The notes: generated by a model from the letters alone, not told the origin. Counted from the stretch's first letter, positions 16,845 through 26,516 are shown. The stretch: DNA of 64,000 nucleotides from Candidatus Gastranaerophilales bacterium (GCA_910587815.1 CAJUNK010000013.1:1-64000); one strand, 5' to 3'. Made by a program: numbers and translations.

Positions 16845-17239
16845 AACAGTATTTCATCATCAATTAATACCTGTAATTCTTCTCTTAAAACCGCGGCTTT
16901 GTTTTCATAATCCATCAGTTTTTCGATATCTTCGGGGTTTGGCGGCTCTTCATTTAAAATGCAAAGAGAAATTGCTCTTGAACTTCTTTGGCTTTGTTTA
17001 TCTATCTCATCAAGCTGTACTCTAATTTCAGCTATTCTTGCTTCTCTTCTTTTCTGCTCTTTTTCGTCTTCTGTTTTCATAGGGCATTTATCTGTCAGAT
17101 ACCAATTGCCATCTATATCAGATTGTTTAACATCTACTTTCTTCATCCTCTTTGACATATAGAATCTTTTATTATTTCCCATACTAACCCCATGGCATAA
17201 TCCTGTATCTTTATCTATTGTTTGAACGTATTTAAGCAT
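16841..17239 (-). CDS. tail-fibre-associated coiled-coil protein
   Basis: 132 residues. The C-terminal half is a charged coiled coil: RIAEIRVQLDEIDKQSQRSS, then YENKAAVLREELQVL. The same module ends the protein at 17816-18415 (RIAEIKLELETIDKQ ... YNNKAKGLREELKTL), so the two are partial paralogues. The position just after the fibre genes suggests a fibre assembly or attachment role. The N-terminal part is unrelated to the paralogue and not recognised. Confidence 0.6.
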   Translation of the reverse strand: MLKYVQTIDKDTGLCHGVSMGNNKRFYMSKRMKKVDVKQSDIDGNWYLTDKCPMKTEDEKEQKRREARIAEIRVQLDEIDKQSQRSSRAISLCILNEEPPNPEDIEKLMDYENKAAVLREELQVLIDDEILF

Positions 17240-17355
17240 AATTATTAATTAATCCTTTCTAATTCCTGCTTAGTTTTTCTTTTACTATTCCTGCTTTTAT
17301 TTTTATTACTGTTTCTATTTATCTCTAATGCTCTAGTGTTATTGCTCCCTTTTAT

Positions 17356-17826
17356 TTATTCTTTTCTTTCTTCACTCACCCTCCCCATCAACGGATAACA
17401 CACTTCACTTACACTTGAACAATCATAGGTTATCTTTATTGCTTCATTAGGTTTAATATAAATTGGTGTATGTCCTTTTTCTCCATAGTTAGTTCCAATA
17501 TTAAAAACCAATTCATTATTGATAAATACATTACATCCTTTTGAGCCACTCTGTACTAAATTCCAAACAGGTGACACATACATTAGATAATAATCATCCG
17601 ATATGAATTCTAATCCTTTATCTATCCCTGCACTGTAATCTGGCATCAACCAGTTTATTATCCTTTCCTTATCATCCTTAATTAAAGAATTATCCTTAAT
17701 ATCAGATAGTTCCTTGTCAAGAACAGTGTAGTTATATGGATTAGTATATGGGTTTTTATTTGTTGATGTATTTGTTGTTGTATTTGATATTTCATTATTA
17801 ACTTCATTATTTATTTCATTGCTCAT
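17356..17826 (-). CDS. phage tail-fibre-region protein, N-rich N-terminus
   Basis: 156 residues from the ATG at 17826, which has GAGGTGGG upstream and overlaps the end of the preceding gene by 11 bp. The first 40 residues are rich in Asn and Thr (NEVNNEISNTTTNTSTN), probably a flexible linker. The remainder is beta-rich (YLMYVSPVWNLVQSGS, then NNELVFNIGTNYG), like small virion adhesin or cap domains. No family recognised. It is probably a virion component or fibre accessory. Confidence 0.6.
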   Translation of the reverse strand: MSNEINNEVNNEISNTTTNTSTNKNPYTNPYNYTVLDKELSDIKDNSLIKDDKERIINWLMPDYSAGIDKGLEFISDDYYLMYVSPVWNLVQSGSKGCNVFINNELVFNIGTNYGEKGHTPIYIKPNEAIKITYDCSSVSEVCYPLMGRVSEERKE

Positions 17827-18415
17827 TATTACCCACCTCACTATCTAATGTTTTTAACTCCTCCCTTAATCCTTTGGCTTTATTATTGTAATATTCAAGC
17901 CAGCTTTCATTTGTTGTTTTATCCTTAATTTCAGGCTCAGTAATGGCTCTAATCTTTTGTTTGTCTATTGTTTCAAGTTCAAGCTTAATTTCAGCTATTC
18001 TTTGCTGGTTTTGGGTTTCAAGCTTCTCTTGTTCAATTTCAGCCTTGCTTTTTTTCAAAACTTTTCCATTCCCGATTTTAAAATTAGATGGATTTTGCTT
18101 TATTAATTCTGCAAGTTCATTTGGAACAACAAAACCATCCTGAATTTTACCGATTTTTTTAATATCTCGGATATTAAAATCTGTGGTTAGAAGCTTAAAG
18201 TCTTTACGATAATCAGGTTCTATTTTCCATTTATTGTTTTTAATATCAAAAATGAGAACCTCGTTTTCCTTTATTTTAGGTGGTTCAACGATTGTTGCAT
18301 TGGCTGGGATTAACGGAACAAATCTGCCCTTAAGTTTTGTTTCTTCGGGGTTGCATTCTGCCATTGTTGAATATGTAAATTCTTTTGTATCTTTATCAAA
18401 ATGATATATGCGCAT
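17816..18415 (-). CDS. tail fibre assembly-like protein
   Basis: 199 residues. The N-terminus MRIYHFDKDTKEFTYSTM, followed by VPLIPANATIVEPP and DIKNNKWKIEPDYR, resembles tail-fibre assembly proteins and chaperones encoded after phage fibres. The C-terminal 65 residues form the coiled-coil module shared with the gene at 16841-17239. It follows the fibre gene by 39 bp. Role by position and N-terminal style; not tested. Confidence 0.6.
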   Translation of the reverse strand: MRIYHFDKDTKEFTYSTMAECNPEETKLKGRFVPLIPANATIVEPPKIKENEVLIFDIKNNKWKIEPDYRKDFKLLTTDFNIRDIKKIGKIQDGFVVPNELAELIKQNPSNFKIGNGKVLKKSKAEIEQEKLETQNQQRIAEIKLELETIDKQKIRAITEPEIKDKTTNESWLEYYNNKAKGLREELKTLDSEVGNNEQ

Positions 18416-18454
18416 ATTCTTTAATTCTCCTTATTTGTTATTTATTTTTATTAT

Positions 18455-20128
18455 TTACTTATACCTAGTTTTAACCCTCACCTTTATTGAAGGGGGTTGA
18501 ACGGTTGAAGAATTGTCATAGATTGGGTTACAGTTACTTGCATCAAAATATGCCCTGTAACATGCACCCCCGCCTCCTGAAACATTTGCATGGCTGCCAT
18601 CCAATGTTTTTAGAAAGGCACCGGTTAAATAATCAGCCCTTGAACCATAAGTTTGGTTAAGCGTACCTGTAATATTTGGCAACCCTGCCTCAATATATCC
18701 AAAATCAGATGCACCCCATATTGTTTTATTTCTAAAATCAGGCAATACAAAATCATCAGAATTTTCAGGGGTTCCATAGGTATCACCATAAACTTCATAT
18801 AATGTTGAGTATGTAGTTTTAGATATTTGCGCCCCTTCAAGCCATATTTCATTATCATTTAGGGTGTTTGACAAAGTAATAATTGGCATACCTATTTCAA
18901 ACCCTACATCTGGTGAACTGCTTTGGGATAAATTATACGAATTTGTCACTAATTTACCCCCCCCGATTGGTGCGGTTTCAGAATTTTCATCTCCTTCGGC
19001 GAGTGTGGCAGACACAGTATAAACCCCTGCCTCTACCTCATCTGTTATTTGCCAAGCTAAACCTGGGTCATCTTCTAATGTTGCACCATATTCTTCTAAA
19101 CAATAAGTACAATATGGTGCAACAGATAAATCTTGCCATAAATCATATAGGTTAGGGTCTTTAGGCGGGTTCTTCTGTCTGTAAGTTTTACCACCCTCAA
19201 CATCAAAGAATACAATTTCACCATTTCTGTTTGCAACCCTTAAACTATATTCCCCAGGTTCATAATCAGTTACATCCAATGTTAAATCTTCTGTGATTGT
19301 AACAGTTTTCCCGTTTCCATCTGTATATATGGCAGGTGCTTTCAGGGTGATTATTCTTTTTGAAATTGTTACAGGTTCTTCATCTTCAGCTCCTGGGGAA
19401 CTATCGTTCCACGCCGCCTGCGTAGTGCTTGTGCCATCCTCATCGGATGTCACCGCACCGGCTCCGCTTTCTTCAGACGGCACAGTTTCCGTCACTGTAC
19501 TTAATTGAAGCAGTGCTGCATTCCCGTTTTCATCCACTGCACCGGAATTAAAGCAAAAGGGAACAAAGGTTGATGGTAAATGTTCTAACGGCACCTTAGC
19601 TTCATCATCCAAAGGCGCATATCCGCCTGCCTTGCCTTTTTCTTCAAGTAGCTGATACTCTTCCAATACCTGCCTTGTAACCAAATTGCCTGAATCATCA
19701 ATTATAATTGTGTTTATAATCATATCAGACAATTCAATTTGAATTTCAATATTCAAAGTTTTATTGCTTGAGCTATCCGCCTTGGTTTTGAAGGTTTCAG
19801 GATACTTTGCAACCGCCCAAAGTTTACCTTCAGGACTGAAAAGCCCTACTTCCCTTATAGTGTAATCCCCTTCGCTTGGCGGAATTTGAAAACAAAAATA
19901 TAAGTAACCTGAAGCATTACCCTTTGGCGGTTTTTTACCTTGTGCAAAGATATTACCTTCGTATTTCTGGTTTTTTAAAGCGGTCTGGGTTTTTTCGGGC
20001 TCATAATAATTGCCGTTACTATCGCCCACCGCCATTTTAGCAGGTTCAAAACTCCGGTTATTTGCAACGCAATCTAAGACTTCAATCATACCTTCTGTGG
20101 TTAATACTGCATAAAATTGTTCTGTCAT
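18455..20128 (-). CDS. phage tail fibre/collar protein
   Basis: 557 residues. The N-terminal 150 residues match the Mu/P2-type fibre attachment domain (DUF3751-like: YTIREVGLFSPEGKLWAVAK). The C-terminal third has a tail-collar segment (IWLEGAQISKTTYSTLYEVY, DDFVLPDFRNKTIWGASD). The distal domain is probably the receptor-binding tip. Residues about 209-248 are encoded by a stretch near 60% G+C (19411-19500), very unlike the flanking DNA, and are rich in S, T, E, D and G. This suggests recent exchange or a linker. The start overlaps the end of gpI (ATGA). Confidence 0.85.
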   Translation of the reverse strand: MTEQFYAVLTTEGMIEVLDCVANNRSFEPAKMAVGDSNGNYYEPEKTQTALKNQKYEGNIFAQGKKPPKGNASGYLYFCFQIPPSEGDYTIREVGLFSPEGKLWAVAKYPETFKTKADSSSNKTLNIEIQIELSDMIINTIIIDDSGNLVTRQVLEEYQLLEEKGKAGGYAPLDDEAKVPLEHLPSTFVPFCFNSGAVDENGNAALLQLSTVTETVPSEESGAGAVTSDEDGTSTTQAAWNDSSPGAEDEEPVTISKRIITLKAPAIYTDGNGKTVTITEDLTLDVTDYEPGEYSLRVANRNGEIVFFDVEGGKTYRQKNPPKDPNLYDLWQDLSVAPYCTYCLEEYGATLEDDPGLAWQITDEVEAGVYTVSATLAEGDENSETAPIGGGKLVTNSYNLSQSSSPDVGFEIGMPIITLSNTLNDNEIWLEGAQISKTTYSTLYEVYGDTYGTPENSDDFVLPDFRNKTIWGASDFGYIEAGLPNITGTLNQTYGSRADYLTGAFLKTLDGSHANVSGGGGACYRAYFDASNCNPIYDNSSTVQPPSIKVRVKTRYK

Positions 20129-20682
20129 ATTTGCACTTCCTTTGTCTTTATAACAGTGGTTTCAAGGGTTGAAACCCTTGCACCGATATAAACTTTTGCC
20201 TTTGAACATAAAAAATAATTAATTACATCTAAAATCCTGGTTAAAGGCTTATAATTGTTAATCATTTCTTTAATTTCAGCCTCAAAGTTATCATCTAACC
20301 CCCGATCATAAATATTTAGAAATTCCACCCTAAAATGCCCGATACGTCCGTCATATTCGTCCCATTCTTTGATATCAGCTTCAATGTTTAAAGTCTGCAA
20401 AGCTTTTTTAAGTGCCGGGATACTGCCTTTTTCTGCGTGCAGCTGAGGTGAATTTTTGATTAAATTTTGTTTTTGTTCCTTTGTTTTTGCTAAATTCCAT
20501 CCTTCATATCCCATAATATGGTTTTCCTTGCCCAAAATTGGAAGCAAGGTTTCGTTGACATTTTCAACCGGGCAAAGTAAAAGTTTTTTAAGGTCAATTT
20601 TAAAAGCCTCTTTCATACAACTTTCAAGAGCTAAATTATGCTTATCCTGCAACACTTGAGGCAGCAATGAATTATTACTCAT
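20125..20682 (-). CDS. phage tail protein I (baseplate, P2 gpI/Mu gp48-like)
   Basis: 185 residues. Matches the gpI family by size and by the segment GSIPALKKALQTLNIEADIKEW, followed by RIGHFRVEF. It lies between the baseplate J protein (8-bp overlap) and the fibre (4-bp overlap), its standard place. It connects baseplate and fibres in P2- and Mu-like tails. Confidence 0.8.
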   Translation of the reverse strand: MSNNSLLPQVLQDKHNLALESCMKEAFKIDLKKLLLCPVENVNETLLPILGKENHIMGYEGWNLAKTKEQKQNLIKNSPQLHAEKGSIPALKKALQTLNIEADIKEWDEYDGRIGHFRVEFLNIYDRGLDDNFEAEIKEMINNYKPLTRILDVINYFLCSKAKVYIGARVSTLETTVIKTKEVQI

Positions 20683-21706
20683 CTGTCACCCTTTCATAAG
20701 TTATATTGCCGATTGTACCCTTATATGCCGTATCAATTTTAGCCAGCATGTTTGAAGTCGGCTTTGTAACTTTAAAATCAAAAACGCCGTCAATAGAATT
20801 TATGTAAGACACTATATGATTTTTAACAACGGATTTTTTTAAAAACAGATTAACACCGCTTAAATACTTATTTAAAAGCTCATTAACATTCTTTTTAACA
20901 GTTTCTTCATCCGCATTTTTTCTAAGATAAACTTTGCCGTTTATTGCAAATTCTTCAATCTTTGCAAACTGTGGCAATGGGTAATCACAAAGCGGCTTAA
21001 CGGGTTTTAAGGCATCTGAAACTTTATCCAAAAGCCCTTCAACTTCTGTGCCATCTTGCGTTAAAATATGCAAAAATGTTCTATATGGGTGCGGCACGGT
21101 GACTTTAATCTTTGAACCCGCTTCAAGCGCCTGATTTAAAGTGATTTCAACCTCACCCTCTTTATAATTGCAAACGATATTAAAGAGAGCCGTTGTTATT
21201 TCATTCGTTGTCATAACGGTTTCAGTTTCACCGATTTTAATTTTTATATCATCTTCAGGCACTTCGCACTGCACATCTTTAATTAAAGAATCAACAGATT
21301 TTGTGAAATAAATATATGCAAGCTCAGGACCCGCAACGGAAAACCCTTCAGGGGATAATAAAATCCTTTGAATATAGTCTTTATCTTCCTCGTCTTCAAG
21401 GCGCGGACAGTTTTTTTGATTGCCTAAAAAGTCTAGAATTGGTGCCCTTGAGTGTTCTACAAGGTTAAGTTTACAAGCATCATTAACTTGGGCTTTAACA
21501 AGGTTTGCATAATAAACCATTAACTCAATTAAAATCCTTGTATCATGGGCAATCTGCACCTTTGTATCGGTGTCTTTTTCAAACTTTTCAATTAAATGTG
21601 CCTCATCTGCTTTTGGGTCAATTTTTATAAATTCAAGGGCTGCGTGAGCCGGTGTGAAAGGGGAAGGTGTTGAGCCTTGCCCTGAAACACTACGTTCTGA
21701 CATCAT
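20675..21706 (-). CDS. baseplate J-like protein (Mu gp47/P2 gpJ)
   Basis: 343 residues. Helical N-terminus (RILIELMVYYANLVKAQVND) and the typical LDFLGNQKNCPRLEDEEDKDY region of J proteins, followed by a beta-rich middle and C-terminus. GGAGG precedes the start. It overlaps the wedge gene by one base. It forms the baseplate wedge ring of the contractile tail. Confidence 0.85.
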   Translation of the reverse strand: MMSERSVSGQGSTPSPFTPAHAALEFIKIDPKADEAHLIEKFEKDTDTKVQIAHDTRILIELMVYYANLVKAQVNDACKLNLVEHSRAPILDFLGNQKNCPRLEDEEDKDYIQRILLSPEGFSVAGPELAYIYFTKSVDSLIKDVQCEVPEDDIKIKIGETETVMTTNEITTALFNIVCNYKEGEVEITLNQALEAGSKIKVTVPHPYRTFLHILTQDGTEVEGLLDKVSDALKPVKPLCDYPLPQFAKIEEFAINGKVYLRKNADEETVKKNVNELLNKYLSGVNLFLKKSVVKNHIVSYINSIDGVFDFKVTKPTSNMLAKIDTAYKGTIGNITYERVTDE

Positions 21707-22044
21707 TATACGTAAACCTCCACAAAATCACTGTTTTCATCTTCTTTGCAGGTAAAATAAATTGTCATTTTTATTTGTCCATCTTCTGTGAAATCACCAA
21801 CAACCTCGGAAATTTCGCATCTTGGCTCTTGAAGCGAAATTTCCCGTGTGTAAACTCCTATTAGATAATCAATTGCAAGGGGAGATTTTTCACCAACAGC
21901 TGGAAATAAATCACATCCAAATTCGGGCATGAAAGGGACAGAACCCTTTTGAGTTGATGCAATGGTTTTAACACATTGTTTAACATCTTCTTTGCCCGAA
22001 ACGGTTTCAGTGAGCGAATTTCTTTTGTGTTGATAACTTTCCAT
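21706..22044 (-). CDS. baseplate wedge protein (gpW/gp25-like)
   Basis: 112 residues. Contains GSVPFMPEFGCDLF, the family signature of the gp25-like lysozyme-fold wedge proteins, followed by AIDYLIGVYTREISLQEPRC. In contractile tails this small protein joins sheath to baseplate. Directly upstream of gpJ, as in P2 and Mu. Confidence 0.85.
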   Translation of the reverse strand: MESYQHKRNSLTETVSGKEDVKQCVKTIASTQKGSVPFMPEFGCDLFPAVGEKSPLAIDYLIGVYTREISLQEPRCEISEVVGDFTEDGQIKMTIYFTCKEDENSDFVEVYV

Positions 22045-22102
22045 ATTCCTATTATTTAATTTTCAAAATTTTATTTCATATAAGGAACTTATTAAGTTTC
22101 TA

Positions 22103-22570
22103 TTAAACTGTGGCTGTTGGAGCTCCTGTATTAGAGCCGTTGTTTCCATTTGTATGAGCGTGGCTATTTGAATGCTGCCGCACTGAATCAAGCGTGCCTC
22201 TTGAATCCTGCACTTCGCCGCCTGCTATAATGTTTTTACTTACATAAAGGTTTTCAACCTCTAAATTGAAGCTTTTAGAGCCTTCTGTGTGAGAAAAATA
22301 AGAACCGTCACCAAATTGAATAAAACTATCCCCCAAATCTTCAGGAGGCAGGTCAATTTCATTGTATATGCCGCCCAAAACAACCCCGTCACACAAATCG
22401 TCTGTTAAAATAACAGCAACAAGCTGTCCTGCTTCAGGCATTATTTTCGATTTTTTTGTTACGGTAAATTTCTGCGGCACTTTAACCCACAAGTCTTCTA
22501 ATCCCCAGGCTTCAAAATGAACCTTTGCTTCCAAGCCTTTTATCTCTTTTATTGTACCGAATTCAAGCAT
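22103..22570 (-). CDS. baseplate spike protein V-like (Mu gp45)
   Basis: 155 residues. The N-terminal OB-fold-like region (GTIKEIKGLEAKVHFEAWG ... WVKVPQ) is followed by a short beta region and a C-terminal HSHAHTNGNNGS stretch, the His-rich tip that binds metal in membrane-piercing spikes. The gene overlaps gpD by 22 bp. It forms the central spike of the tail. Confidence 0.82.
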   Translation of the reverse strand: MLEFGTIKEIKGLEAKVHFEAWGLEDLWVKVPQKFTVTKKSKIMPEAGQLVAVILTDDLCDGVVLGGIYNEIDLPPEDLGDSFIQFGDGSYFSHTEGSKSFNLEVENLYVSKNIIAGGEVQDSRGTLDSVRQHSNSHAHTNGNNGSNTGAPTATV

Positions 22571-23565
22571 TTTGATATCTCTCCTTCCTGCCTTAATTTT
22601 GCCGTTTCATCAATTTTTAAAGTTTGTGATTTAATATGGTATTTGCCTTCGTGCTTGCCAATTCCGGTCAAATCAAAGTTTACACCTGCCATAAAAAGCT
22701 TATTTGGCTTAGATAGTTGAATCCTTCCTGTGACCTCCCTTGCGGAATTTTTTAGGGCAGATTGTGCCACGATTTTTGCTTCAGATAATGAAGAACACCT
22801 TTTGTAAACGGTTAAAGTGTCTGTTATTTCAGTATTTCCGACTGCTGTATAAGTTTTTACCGTCTTAGATTTTAAATCCAGGTATTGCACTTTTGCTTTA
22901 CCATAAATCTTTGTTACAGTATCATTCAGACTAAGGCTTTCAACATCTGAAGATTTTGATAAAGTAAATAACGGTTCCCCGGATTCAAGCTCTGCAAGCG
23001 AAGTAAAAGTTAAATATCCGTCTTTTATATTAAAAATATACCCATAAAGCTTTGATATACGTTTCAAAAAAGCAATATCCGATTCATTTTTTTGAACAAT
23101 TACACCTATTTTTACATTTCCAGTGTTGCCCAAAACCTTAAACCCGTACTGTTTTCCTATTATTTCAGCAATTTTGTTTAAGGTATATCCGCTCCAATTT
23201 TTTATTTTTTGCGTTCGAACAGAAAAGTTTGTTGAGGTTGCAAGTGCTTTGATTTCAATAGTGTCGCCCGATAAACCCCAGTTAAAACTATTTTCATCAA
23301 TTGTAAAAGCTCCGGGTTCAAAAACATCTTCACCGTATTGAATTGTAACACTTAATTTGTCACCTTTATTTGGATACCAAAGGTCTGAAAAATATCCGTC
23401 ATTGTTGTTTAAAGTGAGCGTAAGTTCATCTGATTGTTCATCTTCAAATTCATTAAAGGTTAATTCCCTTAAATACTTTGAAAAATCCTTACTTGCATCT
23501 TTTCCGTTACAAAGAAGCGTTACAACAGGCTTTCGTGTTTTATTTGTTGAATTTACTGTTTCCAT
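22549..23565 (-). CDS. phage late control D family protein (tail hub)
   Basis: 338 residues. Matches the gpD/gp27-like hub family: ELTLTLNNNDGYFSDLWYPN, FTIDENSFNWGLSGDTIEIKA and SDIAFLKRISKLYGYIFNIK are typical of the two barrel domains. Despite its name it is a structural hub under the tape measure in P2- and Mu-like tails. It overlaps tail protein X (13 bp) and the spike gene. Confidence 0.85.
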   Translation of the reverse strand: METVNSTNKTRKPVVTLLCNGKDASKDFSKYLRELTFNEFEDEQSDELTLTLNNNDGYFSDLWYPNKGDKLSVTIQYGEDVFEPGAFTIDENSFNWGLSGDTIEIKALATSTNFSVRTQKIKNWSGYTLNKIAEIIGKQYGFKVLGNTGNVKIGVIVQKNESDIAFLKRISKLYGYIFNIKDGYLTFTSLAELESGEPLFTLSKSSDVESLSLNDTVTKIYGKAKVQYLDLKSKTVKTYTAVGNTEITDTLTVYKRCSSLSEAKIVAQSALKNSAREVTGRIQLSKPNKLFMAGVNFDLTGIGKHEGKYHIKSQTLKIDETAKLRQEGEISKCLNSVQ

Positions 23566-23765
23566 ACAGGAAGCCTCGTTTTATCATTATTTGCTTTCAT
23601 TTCAGGAACAGGGATTTTTAAAGTTATACCTTCAGGTAAAACAGGGCTTACTTTAACGTGCGGGTTTGCCTCAATTATGGGTAAAATATTATAAGTAGAG
23701 CCGAATTTATAAGCTATTGTGTCCCATCTTTCATTTTGCCCGGTTGTGTATAAAATATAAGACAT
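23553..23765 (-). CDS. tail protein X, LysM-like
   Basis: 70 residues from the ATG at 23765, which has GGAGGG upstream (the frame is open 11 codons further without a site). The sequence YTTGQNERWDTIAYKFGSTY, then ILPIIEANPHV, is a LysM fold, as in P2 gpX. It lies between gpU and gpD, its standard position. A tail-tip completion protein. Confidence 0.85.
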   Translation of the reverse strand: MSYILYTTGQNERWDTIAYKFGSTYNILPIIEANPHVKVSPVLPEGITLKIPVPEMKANNDKTRLPVWKQ

Positions 23766-23769
23766 GATT

Positions 23770-24510
23770 TTAGAACCCTCCTCGCAATGAGCCATCAAGC
23801 ATTAATTCAGGGATTGCTCTGATGCTTTGAGCTACATTTAAAGCTTCAGCAGGGCTTAAGTTATCATTATTTTTAACAGCATCTGCATAAGCGCCCACCG
23901 TATTATATAAATCCCCGACATTAACTCCGGTTAAATCTGTCGCAACAGAGTTTGAAACTGTCCTTACAAGCTCTTTTCCCATATCTGTTAAAGATGTATT
24001 TAAAAGAGCAGTATTAACATTTTCTTTAAACGATTCCACAGCTGAAACCCTTGCTTTTGCGGCAAGTTCTTTAATTTTGGGGTGTTTTTCACTCACCGCC
24101 TTTGTTTCATCAATCATAGAGCCTTTGCCTTCGGCTTTAAAATCAGGGTCGGGCGGCACTTCAAGCAGATTAAAATTAACCTCTGCATAAATAATCGTGC
24201 CTTTAAGAGCTTTGGTTAAAGTTTTCTCAACAGAATTTATTACAAACTGCCCCATATATTGTTTTTGGTATACCCAGTCGATTTTATCCCCATTTAAGGC
24301 GCATTTTTTAATTGTTTCAATTACTTTTTTAGGGTTACAAAAAGAAAAATGCAAAGGCAGAAAAACAGCATATTCGAGCAAATTTTCATTACCCCTTTGA
24401 AGAGCTGGCTTTGAATTTATACAGGGCATTTGATTATAGGTATATTCTTTTTTAGTTGACGGAGCTTCAATCATATTAAGGATTTTAAGCATATTCCATT
24501 TTTCAAACAT
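23770..24510 (-). CDS. phage tail protein U-like (tail terminator/completion)
   Basis: 246 residues. The first 120 residues resemble P2 gpU (LEYAVFLPLHFSFCNPKKVI and TLTKALKGTIIYAEVNFNLLE). The C-terminal 120 residues are an added helical region rich in Ala, Lys and Val. It lies between tape measure (1-bp overlap) and gpX. The longer C-terminus is unusual for gpU. Confidence 0.7.
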   Translation of the reverse strand: MFEKWNMLKILNMIEAPSTKKEYTYNQMPCINSKPALQRGNENLLEYAVFLPLHFSFCNPKKVIETIKKCALNGDKIDWVYQKQYMGQFVINSVEKTLTKALKGTIIYAEVNFNLLEVPPDPDFKAEGKGSMIDETKAVSEKHPKIKELAAKARVSAVESFKENVNTALLNTSLTDMGKELVRTVSNSVATDLTGVNVGDLYNTVGAYADAVKNNDNLSPAEALNVAQSIRAIPELMLDGSLRGGF

Positions 24511-26516
24511 TAGTAAACCCTTGCCTCTCTGCGTCTTAAAATATCAAGTATAATTTTTACAAGCTCATCCTTATATTTATATAGAAGTGCCAGGAACTCT
24601 TGTTTTGATGAGTTTGAAACATTGCTTCCCCAATGGATTGTGGGGTGAAAATCGATTTTGATGCTTTCGCTTGAATTATTGTTTATATTGCCTCTTCTCC
24701 AGCGGTTAGCTTCAGGCGCCGTTAAGACAGATTCACCTTTGTGAAGTTCCGCCTTGTATCCGTCAAACGGCACATAATCAAGGCCGTTAGCGTGGCTTCC
24801 GTCCACTTGTGATGCTCTGTCTTTTTTAATGTTTTTATTAATCTCTTCCGCTTTTTTGCTTTGTTCATCACCCCATTCTTTGAGTTTTCCGCCAATGCCT
24901 CTTAATCCGCCTGCTTTATTAATTAATTTACCAATCCATCCCCATAAAGTTTGAATGGCCTTAACTGCAAGGCCTATAGGGGTTGTCCAGGCTAAAATTT
25001 TAGCAGCAAACAAAACAGCAGGTTTTATAAAGTTCCAAACGGCACCGGCGCCGGTTAAAAAGCCCTGCCATAAGACAGCAAGCCAAGCTCCGCCGGCTTT
25101 AACAACTGCCCACGTTCCCTGGCAAATATTTCTAAAGCCTTCAAATTTTTTATAACAATAAATAGTGCCCGCAGCAAGCAAGGCTATTCCTGCAACAACA
25201 CCCATAATGGGCAATAGCGCAGGGTTTGCCCAGGTTACAATAGAAAAGCCGCGCATAACCTTTCTAAGTAAAATTACATTTCTTATAATGCCACCAACAG
25301 CCATTAATGCTGTGCCGCCAAAAAGACTTACAACACCAATTCCAGCTGCCGCAATTGAAACAAAACTTGTAAGCCCTGGTGGCATTTTGTCAATAATGCT
25401 AGATACTGTTTGGAATGTACTGCCTGCGGCCTTTATGACAGGCAAAAGTGCTGTACCAAATTTAATACTTAAAGCCTGGGCATTATTTTTCATAATCGCC
25501 ATTTGATTATTAAGCCCGTCAGTTTGTTTTCTGTAGGCTTCTGATAGTGAATCTCCGCCATTTCTCATATCATTTAGGGTCTGAAGATAGGTTGCATTAT
25601 TTGCCCCTGTTAAAGAAAGAATAGCATTATATCCCTCAACGGAACCGACCAGCTGAATCAATTTTGATTGGTTGCCATTAACACCTTTGTAGATTTTATC
25701 AAAGGCGTTTACAACCCCACCAGATTTTTGAATTAAATCAGGAAAATTTTTAGCACCAAGCTTTGTAAATATTTCCATCTGTTCTTTTGAGCCACGGGAC
25801 AAACCTGCAATGGCAGCCTTCATTTGTGTGTGGGCAATATTTGCTTTTAGGCCGGAAGTTGTCATAGCGGCTATAGAAGCTGAATATTCATCCAGCTGAA
25901 TTCCTGCGGCTGATACAACGCCTGCAACAGAACCAAAGCCTTGGGCAAATTCTGATATGTTTGTTTTGCCGTATTTTACAACCTTAAAAAACATATCGTA
26001 AATACCGTCTGCTTCTTTGCCTTTAAGATTAAAGGCATTTATAGCAGATGTTGCAATGTCAACGGCTTCCGCTGTGGTTGAAAGCCCCGCAACAGAAAGT
26101 TTCTCTGAACCCGCTAAAACCCTAAACTGCTCATCTGCGGATATGCCGGCAGAACGTATGGAATAAAGCCCGTCTGTCAAATCTGATATGGCCTTTGGGG
26201 AATTTTTACCAATTTTTAAAACCTCATCCCCCATGGCTTTTAGGCTTTCAGTTTCGGTATCAATAAGGGTTGAAACATTGTTCATCCCGGCTTCAAAATC
26301 GCCTGCAATTTTAGCATTTAATCCGGATGCCGCAACAAGCGCCCCGCCAAAAACTGCTGCCTTTTGCCCTGCCTTATCAAACTTGTTTGCAGTATCTTCA
26401 AGGCTTTTATTCATTTTATTAAAAGCATCATCAGATTGTGTGCAGGCTGATTTTACGACACCACTCATTGTGTCAAATGCTTTTAGATAAAGATTTACTT
26501 TCATATCAGCGGGCAT
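24510..26516 (-). CDS. tail tape measure protein
   Basis: 668 residues, consistent with a medium-length contractile tail. The TP901/P2-type core is GDFEAGMNNVSTLIDTE with the repeated GLKANIAHTQMKAAIAGL and ALNAFNLKG-like segments. Several hydrophobic stretches at about 390-500 (GIGVVSLFGGTALMAVGG; VVAGIALLAAGTIYC) are typical for membrane-inserting tape measures. AAAGGA lies upstream of the ATG at 26516. It is separated from the chaperone gene by the structured repeat at 26592-26665. Confidence 0.9.
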   Translation of the reverse strand: MPADMKVNLYLKAFDTMSGVVKSACTQSDDAFNKMNKSLEDTANKFDKAGQKAAVFGGALVAASGLNAKIAGDFEAGMNNVSTLIDTETESLKAMGDEVLKIGKNSPKAISDLTDGLYSIRSAGISADEQFRVLAGSEKLSVAGLSTTAEAVDIATSAINAFNLKGKEADGIYDMFFKVVKYGKTNISEFAQGFGSVAGVVSAAGIQLDEYSASIAAMTTSGLKANIAHTQMKAAIAGLSRGSKEQMEIFTKLGAKNFPDLIQKSGGVVNAFDKIYKGVNGNQSKLIQLVGSVEGYNAILSLTGANNATYLQTLNDMRNGGDSLSEAYRKQTDGLNNQMAIMKNNAQALSIKFGTALLPVIKAAGSTFQTVSSIIDKMPPGLTSFVSIAAAGIGVVSLFGGTALMAVGGIIRNVILLRKVMRGFSIVTWANPALLPIMGVVAGIALLAAGTIYCYKKFEGFRNICQGTWAVVKAGGAWLAVLWQGFLTGAGAVWNFIKPAVLFAAKILAWTTPIGLAVKAIQTLWGWIGKLINKAGGLRGIGGKLKEWGDEQSKKAEEINKNIKKDRASQVDGSHANGLDYVPFDGYKAELHKGESVLTAPEANRWRRGNINNNSSESIKIDFHPTIHWGSNVSNSSKQEFLALLYKYKDELVKIILDILRRREARVY

